Shown here piece after piece: positions 6,670 to 17,700 of a stretch of 30,836 nucleotides of DNA. The DNA lies in contig JAIRPA010000148.1 of NCBI GenBank assembly GCA_031257235.1, forward strand, positions 1 through 30,836. Reading direction: 5' to 3'. The stretch comes from Burkholderiales bacterium (lineage in GTDB: Bacteria; Pseudomonadota; Gammaproteobacteria; Burkholderiales; Casimicrobiaceae). Made by a program: the position numbers and the translations under genes. Each line of letters begins with the position of its first letter. The first letter of the stretch is position 1. The notes under the pieces are model-generated. The model had not been told where the DNA came from. It searched no databases and saw nothing but the letters and a program-made list of their open reading frames with translations.

Positions 6670-8181
6670 ATGGTGGATTATTTACAAAAGATTTTAACGG
6701 CGAGGGTGTACGACGTGGCGGAAGAAAGCGCCTTGGACAAAATGCCCGCGCTTTCGGAACGTTTGGGCGTTTCGGTGTGGTTGAAACGCGAAGACCAACA
6801 GTCCGTTTTTTCATTCAAATTACGCGGTGCGTACAACAAAATGGCGCACTTGTCCGATGCCGAAAAAAGTCGCGGGGTCATTGCCGCGTCGGCGGGCAAC
6901 CATGCACAAGGCGTGGCGCTTTCTGCCCGCAAGATGCAGTGCCGCGCGATGATCGTGATGCCGGAAACCACGCCGCAAATCAAAATCACCGCGGTGGCCA
7001 ACTTAGGCGCGCAAGTGGTGCTTTCAGGCGAATCGTATTCAGACGCGCAAGAACACGCCACCCGCCTGCAGGCGGAAACCGGGGCCACCTTTATTCACCC
7101 TTACGACGACCCCGACGTGATCGCCGGACAAGGCACCATCGGCATGGAGATTTTGCGTCAGCATCAGGGCAAGATCGCGGCGATTTTTGTGCCGATCGGC
7201 GGCGGCGGGTTGATTGCCGGCATCGCCGCTTACGTCAAGCGCGTGCGTCCCGAAATTAAAGTCATCGGCGTCCAACCCAAAGATTCGGACGCCATGAAAC
7301 AATCGCTGGAACAAGGACACCGCGTCGCGTTGGATCGTGTCGGGCTGTTTGCCGACGGCGTGGCGGTCAAAAAAGTCGGCGAAGAAACGTTTCGATTGGC
7401 GCAGGAATGCGTCGATGAAGTCATCACATGCGGCACGGACGAAATCTGCGCGGCGATTAAGGACGTTTTTGTCGATACGCGCGCTATTTTGGAGCCGGCA
7501 GGCGCGTTGTCGATTGCCGGTGTCAAAAAATGGGTGTCGCTTCACGGAGAACCCTCAGGCGACGTGATCGGCATTGCCAGCGGCGCGAACGCCAATTTTG
7601 ACCGGCTTCGCTTTGTGGCGGAGCGCGCCGAGTTGGGCGAATCCCGCGAGGCTATTTTTGCGGTGACGATTCCCGAACACCCCGGGAGCTTTAAAGCGTT
7701 TTGTCATTTGATCGGGCGGCGGGCGATCACCGAGTTTAATTATCGCTATGCGGATGCGTCGCGCGCTCATATTTTCGTCGGCGTCGAAGTCAAAGGAAAA
7801 CAGGAAAAAGAAGCACTTTTGAAGAGCTTTGCCGAGCAACATATCGAAGCGCATGATTTAACCGACGACGAAATGTCCAAACTGCACGTGCGTCACTTAG
7901 TCGGCGGTCACGCCCCCACCGCGGAAAACGAACGGGTTTTTCGGTTTGAGTTTCCCGAATTACCCGGCGCGTTACTCAACTTTTTGAGCCGGATGAGCGC
8001 GGGTTGGAATATCAGCCTGTTTCATTATCGAAACCACGGCGCGGATTACGGTCGGGTGCTGACCGCCATTCAAGTCCCCGATTCAGATGCCGAAAAATTC
8101 GACGCTTTTTTAAGCGGATTGGGTTATCCGTACAAAGAAGAAACCCAAAATGTCGCTTATCGGCTTTTTTTGGGTCAATAA
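6670..8181 (+). CDS. ilvA: Threonine dehydratase, biosynthetic type
   Basis: A 503-residue PLP enzyme that deaminates threonine to 2-oxobutyrate, the first step of isoleucine synthesis. The catalytic domain is fold type II: the PLP Lys is K50 in SFKLRGAYN, SAGNHAQGVA binds substrate, and GGGGLIAG is the phosphate-binding glycine loop. From about residue 325 there are two ACT-like regulatory repeats (FAVTIPEHPGSFKAFC and FRFEFPELPGALLNFL), marking the feedback-controlled IlvA type rather than the short catabolic TdcB. E. coli IlvA has 514 residues. The ATG at 6670 is preceded by GGCGGGG and matches the family start; a GTG at 6655 is in frame but less likely. Both this enzyme and the upstream lyase release ammonia and a 2-oxo acid. 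Confidence 0.94.
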   Translation: MVDYLQKILTARVYDVAEESALDKMPALSERLGVSVWLKREDQQSVFSFKLRGAYNKMAHLSDAEKSRGVIAASAGNHAQGVALSARKMQCRAMIVMPETTPQIKITAVANLGAQVVLSGESYSDAQEHATRLQAETGATFIHPYDDPDVIAGQGTIGMEILRQHQGKIAAIFVPIGGGGLIAGIAAYVKRVRPEIKVIGVQPKDSDAMKQSLEQGHRVALDRVGLFADGVAVKKVGEETFRLAQECVDEVITCGTDEICAAIKDVFVDTRAILEPAGALSIAGVKKWVSLHGEPSGDVIGIASGANANFDRLRFVAERAELGESREAIFAVTIPEHPGSFKAFCHLIGRRAITEFNYRYADASRAHIFVGVEVKGKQEKEALLKSFAEQHIEAHDLTDDEMSKLHVRHLVGGHAPTAENERVFRFEFPELPGALLNFLSRMSAGWNISLFHYRNHGADYGRVLTAIQVPDSDAEKFDAFLSGLGYPYKEETQNVAYRLFLGQ

Positions 8182-8191
8182 AGCCGGAGTT

Positions 8192-8208
8192 TTGGCACAC
8201 TTCGTGCG
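8192..8208 (+). promoter_or_regulatory. Possible sigma-54 promoter upstream of the pil-chp operon
   Basis: TTGGCAC (8192-8198) is followed by GTGC, with the invariant GG (8194-8195) and GC (8206-8207) at the spacing required for RpoN (-24/-12). The bases flanking the -12 GC are not ideal. It lies 11 bases after ilvA, in an AT-rich 266-base gap, and would give a leader of about 230 bases. No good sigma-70 promoter was seen there. A pattern match only. Confidence 0.3.
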
Positions 8209-8447
8209 TATTTTCCGTGACAAGTAGCTAGAAAGTTTTCCAAAATTTAAAAAATAGTAAATTTGTCTAAAAAGTTAAAAAAGTGTGTCACGATCGTCTG
8301 TCATTGGAGGGGGTTCTGACTTTTTGGAGGCTTTTTTGTAGCGTCTAGTCGTCAAATAATGCGAGAATAAACGTTTTATCGCATATTTCGCGGCGGCATA
8401 TCCGTGTGTACAACGTTGAAATTTATGAGAGAGAAAGGGTGGACGGC

Positions 8448-8852
8448 ATGGAACCAAACGATCTGACCGGTACAAAAGTGATGGTGATTGATGATTCAAA
8501 CACCATACGCCGTACTGCGGAAGTTTTTTTGTTACAAGGTGGTTGCAGCGTCATTTTGGCGGAAGACGGGTTTGATGCGCTGTCCAAGATTATTGACCAT
8601 CAGCCGGATATTATTTTTATTGACATCATGATGCCCCGTTTGGATGGCTACCAGACCTGCGCCTTATTGAGAAAAAATCCGCAGTACAGCGGCACACCGG
8701 TGGTGATGCTTTCGTCTAAAGACGGGCTTTTCGATCGCGCGCGCGGTCGCATGGTGGGGTCGGATTGGTATTTGACCAAGCCATTTACCAAAGACGCGCT
8801 CTTAAAAGCCGTGGCGACCCATGCCAAAAATCATTCCGATGGTAAAAAATAA
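8448..8852 (+). CDS. pilG: PilG, twitching-motility response regulator
   Basis: A 134-residue stand-alone receiver domain. The sequence KVMVIDDSNTIRRTAE, the phospho-acceptor D59 in IDIMMPRLDGYQTCA, VVMLSSKDGLFDRARGR and YLTKPF match PilG of type IV pilus chemosensory systems. In Pseudomonas, PilG is phosphorylated by ChpA and promotes pilus extension through PilB. The ATG at 8448 is chosen because AAGGG lies about 9 bases upstream and PilG proteins start here; in-frame codons extend upstream to 8406. First gene of the pilG-H-I-J-chpA operon, with 40 bases to pilH. Confidence 0.93.
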   Translation: MEPNDLTGTKVMVIDDSNTIRRTAEVFLLQGGCSVILAEDGFDALSKIIDHQPDIIFIDIMMPRLDGYQTCALLRKNPQYSGTPVVMLSSKDGLFDRARGRMVGSDWYLTKPFTKDALLKAVATHAKNHSDGKK

Positions 8853-8892
8853 TATTAAGGCATAAAATCTCGGTTGAACAAGGAGAAATGAA

Positions 8893-9267
8893 ATGGCAAA
8901 GGTATTAGTTGTGGATGATTCGCCGACAGAGCGCCATGTTTTGGAGACCATGCTGGTGGAAGCCGGCTTTCAGGTTTTTCAAAGCGATAGTGGCGAGATG
9001 GGCATCGAACAGGCAAAACTCATCAAGCCGGATATTATTTTGATGGACGTGGTCATGCCGGGCTTGGGGGGGTTTCAGGCGTGCCGCAAATTAAAAACAG
9101 ACACTGCCACGCAAAATATCCCGGTGGTGATGTGCACCACCAAAAATCAACCGACCGATAAAATTTGGGGCATGCGTCAGGGCGCCAGCGGGTATCTGAC
9201 CAAACCCATCGAAAGAAAATCGCTTTTGGCGACCATCCAAGAATGCTTGGCGAAAGGTCAGGTATGA
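8893..9267 (+). CDS. pilH: PilH, twitching-motility response regulator
   Basis: A 124-residue CheY-like receiver: acidic pair D8-D9 in VVDDSPTERH, phospho-acceptor D52 in ILMDVVMPGLGGFQ, and TTKNQPTDKIWGMRQGA before YLTKP, as in PilH. It is phosphorylated by ChpA and is thought to favour pilus retraction or act as a phosphate sink. AAGGAG precedes the ATG by 6 bases. The stop codon overlaps the pilI start in an ATGA, which implies coupled translation. Confidence 0.93.
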   Translation: MAKVLVVDDSPTERHVLETMLVEAGFQVFQSDSGEMGIEQAKLIKPDIILMDVVMPGLGGFQACRKLKTDTATQNIPVVMCTTKNQPTDKIWGMRQGASGYLTKPIERKSLLATIQECLAKGQV

Positions 9268-9842
9268 CCCCGGAAGTTGCATCCACGGCAGAAAAGCCGT
9301 TGACCAAGCCGAAACGCACCAGTTTGCGCTCGTTTCAAAACGAGCTGGCGGTGCGCATTGCCACGCGCTCGGTTTCCGTGGGCGAAGAAGAATTTTCGCA
9401 GTTGGGCGTATTCGTCGGGGGGCGGCACTTGTTATTGGATTTGCGTCTGATTGATGAGGTGTTGTATCCGCAGGCGGTCACGCCGATTTTATTGGCGCAT
9501 TCGTGGTTTTTGGGGCTCACCAACGTTCGCGGCGATATTTACAACGTGATTGATTTGGCGGATTTTTTAGGCGCGCCGGCGAGCCCGAACGACAGCAACA
9601 CCCGATGGATATTGTTTGGTCGCTCAGGGATTGCGGGCGGGGGCGCGTTGAATGTGGCGTTTGTGGTGCAACAGGTGTTTGGATTGCGAAGCACGAAGGG
9701 GTTTTCGGCGGCGGATCCGAGAGAAGGCGACCTGCCTTGGTTTGAGGCAGAGTGGACGGATCCGAGCGGAAACGTGTGGAGTCACTTAAATTTGATGGAA
9801 TTGGCGAAAGACCCGATATTCCAGCAAATTGAGCGTAAATAA
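9264..9842 (+). CDS. pilI: PilI, CheW-like adaptor
   Basis: A 192-residue CheW-domain protein that links the PilJ receptor to the ChpA kinase. Visible motifs are LLDLRLIDEVLYPQ and WFLGLTNVRGDIYNVIDLADFLG, the typical CheW beta-barrel core, followed by a DPSGNVWSHLNLMELAKDP end seen in PilI. The start is the ATG within the ATGA overlap with pilH, although the frame is open upstream to 9165. The first 35 residues are basic and Ser/Thr-rich and probably unstructured. A gap of 79 bases follows before pilJ. Confidence 0.88.
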   Translation: MTPEVASTAEKPLTKPKRTSLRSFQNELAVRIATRSVSVGEEEFSQLGVFVGGRHLLLDLRLIDEVLYPQAVTPILLAHSWFLGLTNVRGDIYNVIDLADFLGAPASPNDSNTRWILFGRSGIAGGGALNVAFVVQQVFGLRSTKGFSAADPREGDLPWFEAEWTDPSGNVWSHLNLMELAKDPIFQQIERK

Positions 9843-9921
9843 CTTTATTTGTATTTTTTTGTCGGTAACAAGATTCTTTGAAAGAAAAATCAATTCGGAA
9901 GCGTGAAGCGGAGTAATCACT

Positions 9922-11640
9922 ATGGCAATGGAAAATCCTTTTTATAAGACTCGGAACATCGGAAGAATTTTAACGTTCGGGATGATTGTGCTGATCGTCG
10001 CGGTGATGGCGATTGCTGCCGCTGTTTATCTTCAATACCGTGAAACGGGGAATTTCTTCAACAATGTGGTGGAGATTTCCGAGGTTGACAATACCGCGAC
10101 GGATATTCGGCACAAACTGTTGAGCCTTTCCATCAGCGGAAACGTCAATTCGCGCGATTTAATCTCGGAGAACCGTGATCAAGTTGTGGAAATGTTAGAA
10201 AATTTACAAAACCAGCAACAGAAAAAAGGCTGGCTTGCCCCCAAAATTACGCCGGAAATGGTCGAAGCTCTAAAAAAAGCGCGTCTTGCGTGGGAGGACA
10301 TGCAGGAAGTCGTTGACGATTTAATACAAAATCAATCGTTTTGGGATCGTTTAACGACGCTGCGCCAATCCAACGATACGGCAAGCCCGCAGTGGGTTGA
10401 TCTTCAAAGAGAAGCGGAACGGTATTCTTCGTTACTCCAAATCAGTCACAACGATACGGTAGAGCCTTTGGAAGAGCTCACCACGCAATTGCATCAGTTA
10501 TCGCATCTTTACAGCAGTGCAGAACCCAATCCTTACATCGTGGTCGCCATTGTTATTTTGGTATTGATTATCATCGGCACCCTTTTCTACATTGCTTATA
10601 ACGTCATCCACGATGTGCGCGAGCGCGAGCAGGCGGCAGAATCTGAGGCAAAGCGCAACCAAGAGGCTATTTTGAAACTCTTGGAAGAAACCACCAAAAT
10701 GGCGGACGGCGACATCACCGTGCGTGCCACGGTGGACGAGGCGATCACCGGCGCTATTGCAGACGCATTAAACTTCACGCTTGAAGAAATTTCCGCCTTG
10801 ATTCGACGGATCAACTCCACGGCTGACCAAGTGGCCAACGAAACCGAGAGCGCGCAGGAAGTCTCCGAAAAACTTTTCATCGCGGCGCAACAACAAAGTC
10901 GTGAAATCGAGCAAACCGCCAACACCGTGTTGCAGGTGACGCAATCCATCAGCGAAGTGGCGGATTCGGCGGGTGAATCCGCCAGCGTGGCGCAACAATC
11001 GCTGGATGCCGCCGGCAAAGGCGCGCAAGCGGTAACCAGTCAGATCAACTCGATGGCGGATATTCGCGCGCAGATTCAAGACACTGCAAAACGGATCAAA
11101 CGGCTGGGTGATTCCTCTTTGGAAATCGGCGAAATCGTGTCCATGATCTCGGACATCACCGACCAAACGAACGTGTTGGCGTTAAACGCCGCCATTCAAG
11201 CGGCGTCGGCGGGCGAAGCCGGTCGCGGGTTTGCGGTGGTGGCGGAAGAAGTTCAACGTTTGGCGGAACGTTCCGCAGAGGCGACCAAACAAATTGCGGC
11301 GATTGTGAAAACCATTCAGTCGGATACCCAAGACGCGGTGTCCGCGATGGAGCGGTCAACCTCCGGGGTGGTGGAAGGAACGCGATTGTCCGAGCAAGCC
11401 GGTGAAGCCCTTGCCGACATCGAGCGCGTGACCAACCGTTTGGCGGAACTGATCCGAAACATTTCCAAGCAAACACGCGCACAGGCAATGTCGGTGGACG
11501 AAGTGCGCGCGGACATCAGCAAGATTCTGATGGCGACGGAAGCGGCAACCAAGGGTTCGGAACAAACCACCGTTTCGATTAACCGCTTGTCGCAGGCGGC
11601 TGCCGAATTAAGAGCGGCGGTTTCCGGCTTTAAAGTGTAG
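9922..11640 (+). CDS. pilJ: PilJ, pilus methyl-accepting chemotaxis receptor
   Basis: A 572-residue inner-membrane receptor. TM1 lies at about residues 13-37 and TM2 at about 205-228, framing a periplasmic region of about 165 residues rich in helix. A HAMP-like segment follows (LEETTKMADGDITVRATVDE), then a long coiled-coil signalling domain with the conserved hairpin tip TNVLALNAAIQAASAGEAGRGF. It is shorter than Pseudomonas PilJ (about 680 residues), mostly on the periplasmic side. No C-terminal NWETF-type CheR/CheB tether is present (it ends SGFKV), and no pilK follows. GGAG lies about 9 bases before the ATG at 9922; ATG 9928 is an alternative. It senses an unknown input, perhaps pilin as in Pseudomonas, and controls ChpA via PilI. 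Confidence 0.9.
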   Translation: MAMENPFYKTRNIGRILTFGMIVLIVAVMAIAAAVYLQYRETGNFFNNVVEISEVDNTATDIRHKLLSLSISGNVNSRDLISENRDQVVEMLENLQNQQQKKGWLAPKITPEMVEALKKARLAWEDMQEVVDDLIQNQSFWDRLTTLRQSNDTASPQWVDLQREAERYSSLLQISHNDTVEPLEELTTQLHQLSHLYSSAEPNPYIVVAIVILVLIIIGTLFYIAYNVIHDVREREQAAESEAKRNQEAILKLLEETTKMADGDITVRATVDEAITGAIADALNFTLEEISALIRRINSTADQVANETESAQEVSEKLFIAAQQQSREIEQTANTVLQVTQSISEVADSAGESASVAQQSLDAAGKGAQAVTSQINSMADIRAQIQDTAKRIKRLGDSSLEIGEIVSMISDITDQTNVLALNAAIQAASAGEAGRGFAVVAEEVQRLAERSAEATKQIAAIVKTIQSDTQDAVSAMERSTSGVVEGTRLSEQAGEALADIERVTNRLAELIRNISKQTRAQAMSVDEVRADISKILMATEAATKGSEQTTVSINRLSQAAAELRAAVSGFKV

Positions 11641-11722
11641 CGATTAAAATCCGAATGCGTGAATGCGCTTCTAGGAAAGATAATTTGAAAAACATTGAAA
11701 CAAACGGAAGGAAAGTAGTCTG

Positions 11723-14700
11723 ATGACCACCAACACTATAGTGTCGGGAATGGATATTAGCGCGCTGACTTGGGTGCAAGGCGAGATCGAGCAGAGTTTT
11801 ACGCGCGGTCTCGAATCGCTTCAAACATTTCGACAATCCCCCTCGGATCGCTCCCCCCTGCAGCGCGCTCGCGCGCATTTTCGTCAAGGGGTGGGCGCGA
11901 TACAAATGGTGGGGCTGGAGGCTCTTGCCGCCTATGCTGTTGAGATTGAGGGCGCGCTTGAACGCTTAGGCGATGCGCCGGAATCGGTGATTGCCCCCCA
12001 TGTTGAATGCGTCGATTCCGCGACACGCAAACTTTTGATTTTCTTATCCGAATTATCGAACGGCGCGCCGTTGTCGCCGCTGATTCTTTTCCCCCATTAT
12101 GAAGCGTTGCAAAAACTGCGCAACGTGAAATGGAGTAATCCGGCGGATTTGTTTTTCCCGGATGTGTCGATCAGAGTTCCCGATGACGGTCCGCAAGTCG
12201 CCATCACGCAAGATCAGTTTGCGGATTTTTTAATCAAGAAACGTCGCGCTTACGAACACGGATTATTAGATTTTCTGCGAGGTTCGATGGCGGGCGCGGA
12301 TCACATGGAAAAATCCGTCAGCGCGATTGCGGACGCCACCCCGCAGCACACGATCCGCACGTTTTGGTTTACGGTCGCCGCACTTTTAGACGCCATCAAA
12401 GCCGGCAAGGTTGAGCGTTCGTTCGCGCTACAGCATTTATTGGCGCGGGTGGATTTGCAAATTCGTCGCGTGGTCGAGGGAAGCGCGAACGTGGCAGAGC
12501 GTTTGCGTCGTGAAACGCTTTACTTTGTGGCGCTGGATGAAAAACCTTCGTCTGACCGAGTCAAAACCGTCCAAAGAGTTTTTAATCTTGCCGAGCTTTT
12601 GCCCAAACCCGGAGACGCCAAAAAAGACGTGTTGAGCATGTATCAGGTGATCCGCGATTTGCGCGCGCATGTCAACACCGTTAAATCCATGTGGGCGCGG
12701 TTGATTGCGGGGCAGGCGGAGCAGTTTGCCGATTTGCGTCAGGAATTGTTGTTTTTGTTCAAGCAATCCGCCAAATCGCCCTATCCTGAAATGCAGCTTT
12801 TATTCGGCGTTTTGGGCAAAGGCAGTGAAAGTTTAGACCCGCACAACGTGCCCGATTCCGTCGGGATGGAATACGCCACGGCGCTTTTGTTTGCCGAAGA
12901 TATTTTTGCGCAGTACGGCAACCCCGTTCCTGAGTTGGCGCAGCAGATCAACGCCATTCGCGCGCGCATCAACGCGGCGTTAAAAGGGGAGGCGTTACCG
13001 TCGTTTGATCTGCCGCGTCTGCATGAAATTTCACAGCAGGCGGAAGACAAAATTTTATTGCCGCAATTGGCGGAAGGCATTCAAACCAATTTGCGTCGAA
13101 TGGAGCAGGAGCTGGATGTCTTTTTCAGAGACAACACAAAGCGCGAGAATTTAGCCTCGCTCCAAAAAGACGGTCAAGAGATCAGCGGCGCATTGCGCGT
13201 GTTAGGACGAGACGACGCGGACGCGCTGTTGACGTTCTGTCTGGAACACATTGCCTCTTACGACGACACTGCCGCCGAATTGACAAACGACGACTTTGAA
13301 TTGCTGGCGGAATCCTTGTCGGCATTGGGCTTTTACATCGAATCCCTGCAACAGCAACGCTCGCAAAGCATGGATTTGATCACGCCGTTGATTGAACGTT
13401 ATCGTGAACGAAACGGCTTGCCGCCCGACGAACCGACGCCCGATAAACCCGCCAAAAAGAAGGAGACGGAAAAAGAGCCCAAAGAACCTTCCGGCGAGAC
13501 CTTAGCCGCCGGAGGCGACCACGCGATGTCGTCATCCTCGTCGGCGGTGTCGCCGCCGCCGCCTTCCGCCTCTTCGCCGTTTTCAAACAGTCTTTCATCG
13601 TCCGCATCTTCGTATGTGATGAAGGCAAGCCCCGCGCAGTACATGCCGGATTACAACGCGTTTGAAGATACTTTGGGCAATGAAGAGGTGTCGGTGGTGG
13701 ATGTGGCGTCTTCGATTGAAGGCGTGCCTTCCGTGTTGCACGGTTCCTTGTCGATCGAAGACGCGGCGATTGAAGCGCTTTTGCCGATGCAGGACAGCGA
13801 CGCACCGGTTTCACCGATCATCACCCAAGAGACCGACGACAATTCGCCGATTATCAGTCAGTCTCCCGTAGAGTCGCCGGACAAAGATTGGAATTTCCCG
13901 CAAATCGAAGGCATAGACATTCCCGCGGTGGAGGCAACGGTCAGTCAGGAAGATGAGGCGGCATTTGATGCCGAAGAATTCGAGGCGCCGGACACCGAGG
14001 TTCAACCGTTGGAAGTCACCATTAAAGATTCCGTTGCCGAATTGATGTCGATGGGGCATTCGCTTTTGTCCCGCCTCAACGATGAAGACTTGTTTGCTCA
14101 AATCACCAAAAAGGTTCAGCTTTTGGGGGACGACGCAAAACTCATCAGCGATGAATCCTTGCAAAACAAAATCGGCGAGATCAAGCGCGCGATGGCAGGC
14201 AGACCGCGAAACGTGGTCGCCGGCTTATTGATTGCACTGACGGAAACGCCCAAAGCCGCGCCTTCGGAAGAAGCCAAACGCTTGATGACGGTAGACGCCG
14301 AAGCCTTAGATGATGAGTTGCTCGATATTTTCTTGGAAGAAGCCAACGATGTTTTAGACAGCGTTGAAGATAACCGCGCCACACTCAAAAAGAATCCGAA
14401 CGATATTGAAACCTTGCGCGCCGTTCGCCGCGCCTTTCACACCTTAAAAGGTTCGGGGCGCATGGTCGGCTTGAAAGAGTTAGGCGAAATCGCCTACGAC
14501 GTTGAAAAAATCCACAACCAGCTTTTAGAGAATTTCGCGCCCGTCACCGACAAAGTTTGGCGGATGATCGAAGTCTCCGAGCAATCCTTCCGCGGTTGGA
14601 TTAAAGCCTTGATCAGCCATAAAGCCGTCACGCCTGATCCTACCGAGATTCATCGCGCCATCGAAGAAGTGGTCGAAGAAATGGCGCCGCGAATCACGTC

Positions 14701-17700
14701 GTTATCTGAACTCTTAAGCGCGAAAACATCCGGCGCAAAATCGACGGAAGCCCCTCCGACACCCGTCACGCCGACGGTCACGGCAACGTCACCCTCTACG
14801 GTTGCCCCACCCGGCACGGCGACACCCGCACCCGCACCGATCACCCCCACACGGACAACACACACGGCACCGATTGCCGAAAGCGGGAAAGCCATAGGTT
14901 TTAGCTCGCGGGAGGTGCAGCACCGTGCGACGAACACAGCATCTCCTGTAACGCTTTCGTCTTTGTCTGCGGCGGCAACGCGCGCGGACGATCCGTCTTT
15001 GGGTGCGCGCCCTTTCGATGCGGGCAAGGCGGATGTTTTTTCCACTCCCCAAACAGCAACGGTAAAAGCGACAAAAGAAGAACTCACAGACGGTTTTACC
15101 ATTGATGTTACTCGCGCCCGGTCTGCCGCCTCGCCTCAAAAAGAGGGGGGCGCTTCGTGGGACGCCATTTCCATCAACGTTGAAGAGGCAACGCCTCAAC
15201 GGGCGCACACGCCTGCCTCTTTGGCAAAACCGTCCGCCTCTTTGACCCAACCGTCCGCGCCTTCGCCTTCGTCTTCGCTCGCGTTTGAAATGGACGACAG
15301 CCGATTTGAAGAGCCTTCGGACGACGACGAAGTCTGGACCTTGATGGAAGTTCCCGACAACGACGAAATGTCGGCTCAATTGTCGGATCATTCCTCGACT
15401 TTAAGTCAGGCATCAAGACTTGAACCGGAAGTGTTTTCCGAGGATGAAATCTCGTTGGAGCTGATCACGCGAACCGGCATCGGCGCGAATAAAGGGATCG
15501 AAATCAATCTGGAGGCGGACACATGGTCAGAGGTCATGTCGGGCGCCTTATCCGGCGTGGCGCCCGCTTCGGTGCCCCCCGCTGTCGTTGCTCCCGTGGC
15601 GTCTTCCGCCGTTGCCCGTGGTCAGGAGGATGATGATTGGACGATGGAATTTACCAACGAGCAGGGCGAGCGGGTCAAACAAGGGATAGACATTAACCTT
15701 GACTCGGACGCGGCGGCGTCGAATACGCCCGCTACCGATGACAACGCTTGGACGATGGAATTGACCGACGAACAAGGAGGGCGTGTCCAACAAGGGATAG
15801 ACATTCATCTTGACTCGGACGCGGCGGCGTCGAATACGCACGCTACCGATGACGACGCTTGGACGATGGAATTTACCGACGAACAAGGTCAGCGTGTCAG
15901 GAAAGGCATTGATATTCACTTAGGCGATGATGCCGGCTTTGATGAAACTTTTTCGGCGGGCTCGTCTCCGTCGACCTCACCGGTGGCGGTGCCCGTCTCT
16001 CGCGCGATGGACGAAACCTCGTTTTCGTTTGAGATTCCGTTAGCGTCGGCGTTTTCCGGTGTCTCCGAGACAAGCCCAAGTGATACCGACATTGAACCTT
16101 TCAACGACGATGAATTTTCCATTTCGATCGTCACTCATGCGAAGTCTCCGGCAAGCACCACCACCGAACCTGCCCCAACGCCTTTAGCGTCTCACGTTCA
16201 TGCGGACGCCTCGCACGGCTATGCGGACGAAAGCACCATTGATGATTTATTGATCACGTCGAGTGGCACGCCCTTAGGGGTGGACACCAGTTACGGGATC
16301 GGTATTGATGTCCCTGATGATTCACTTAACGCGCGTTTTTCTCACATTGATTTGAGCTCGCTGGAGATCATCGAACACGACCACGACTTGGTTGAAGCTC
16401 TGCCGGGCGAAGTGGCGGAGGAAGAATCCTTGCCGGATGCCTCGTTGGCCGCTGTCGGGAAAGGCGTCCAAGGAAAACCGGCAGAAAACGTTTATATCGG
16501 CAATTTGACCATCTCGCGCACGCTTTTTGATTTATTCACCGAAGAGGCGGCGGGGTATTGGCAAACGCTGGGTTCATCGTTCTCGCTGATGCAGGTCAAC
16601 GAATCTTACGCGCCCACGGAAGAAATGATACGCGCGGCGCACACGCTTGCCGGCATACACGGCACCACCGGCTTCCCGCCGGTGTTCAACGTCGCCAAGG
16701 CATTGGAACACGTACTCAACGCCGCCAAAGAACGCGCGAACGCCAATGCCGCGCCGGTGTCTCGAATGCTTCCGGTCATTGCGCGGGCAATTTCCGGTCT
16801 GCGCGTGTTGATGGATAGAATTTTAGTCAAAGAAACGTTTGCTTTGTCTGAAGAACGCGAAGCCGAAGAAATCGTTGAAGAATTAGAAACCTTGTTAAAC
16901 GGTGATCTTGCCGTCGGCGCAGAGATTCCCGTCTCGCAAGACGCAGCGATCACGAAGATGATCGAAAAGGCGCACGCGGTCGAGGACGACGAAAGCGACG
17001 CCGGCGATTCAAAAGAACCTTCGGTCGCCGAAGTTTACGCCACTCAAAAAGCCTTCAACAAAACGGCGGCAGAGCAAGCTGCCCGCAAAACGGATGTTGA
17101 TCCCGAATTATTGGCCATCTTCCTTGAAGAAGCGCAAGAATTGCTTGAAAGCTCGCACGAGAACTTCCAAGCCCTGGTGGGCAATCCCGCCGATAAAAAC
17201 ATTGCGTTGCAATTAAAGCGCAATCTGCACACCATCAAAGGAAGCGCGCGGATGGTCGGCGCCATGAAGTTGGGCGATACGGCGCACCAAATGGAAACCG
17301 CGCTTGAAGATTCCGCGTTAGACGAGGCGGCGTTGGCCACCATCGGCGGCTTATTGATTGAAGTGGAGCGCGGGGTTGAGCGTTTGCGGTTGGGTCATGG
17401 AGACGAGGAAGAGGAAGTCGCCGTCGATGAAGCTGCCGCGACGGGTGACGTGTCCGACACTTCTTTGGGGGCGGATGAGATCGAACCCATACGCGCGGTA
17501 TCGGGCGAAGGTGTTGCCGGAACCTCGCCCTTACCGGTGTCGTGGCAACCTGAAGACAAAGAAGCGTCGTTTGATGTGGCGTTGCAATTGGCGCGTGAGC
17601 GCGCGCGTGTTGAGCAACAGCAAAAACGGGTCAAGCCGGTGGCGGTGGCACCTGAAGAAGGTGCTTTCTTGCGCGTGTCGGCATCGCGCGTGGATCGCTT

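Noticed and set aside
8161..8187. Terminator at the end of ilvA
   Set aside because: CGGCTTT/AAAGCCG can pair across the stop codon, but the stem is 7 bp with a 12-base loop and only a short T-run; too weak to list.
13380..13814. Long antisense open frames opposite chpA (also 14650-15391 and 15548-15919)
   Set aside because: They are Arg/Ser/Pro-rich mirror images of the coding strand, show the same 37-codon repeats in antisense, and have no protein motifs.
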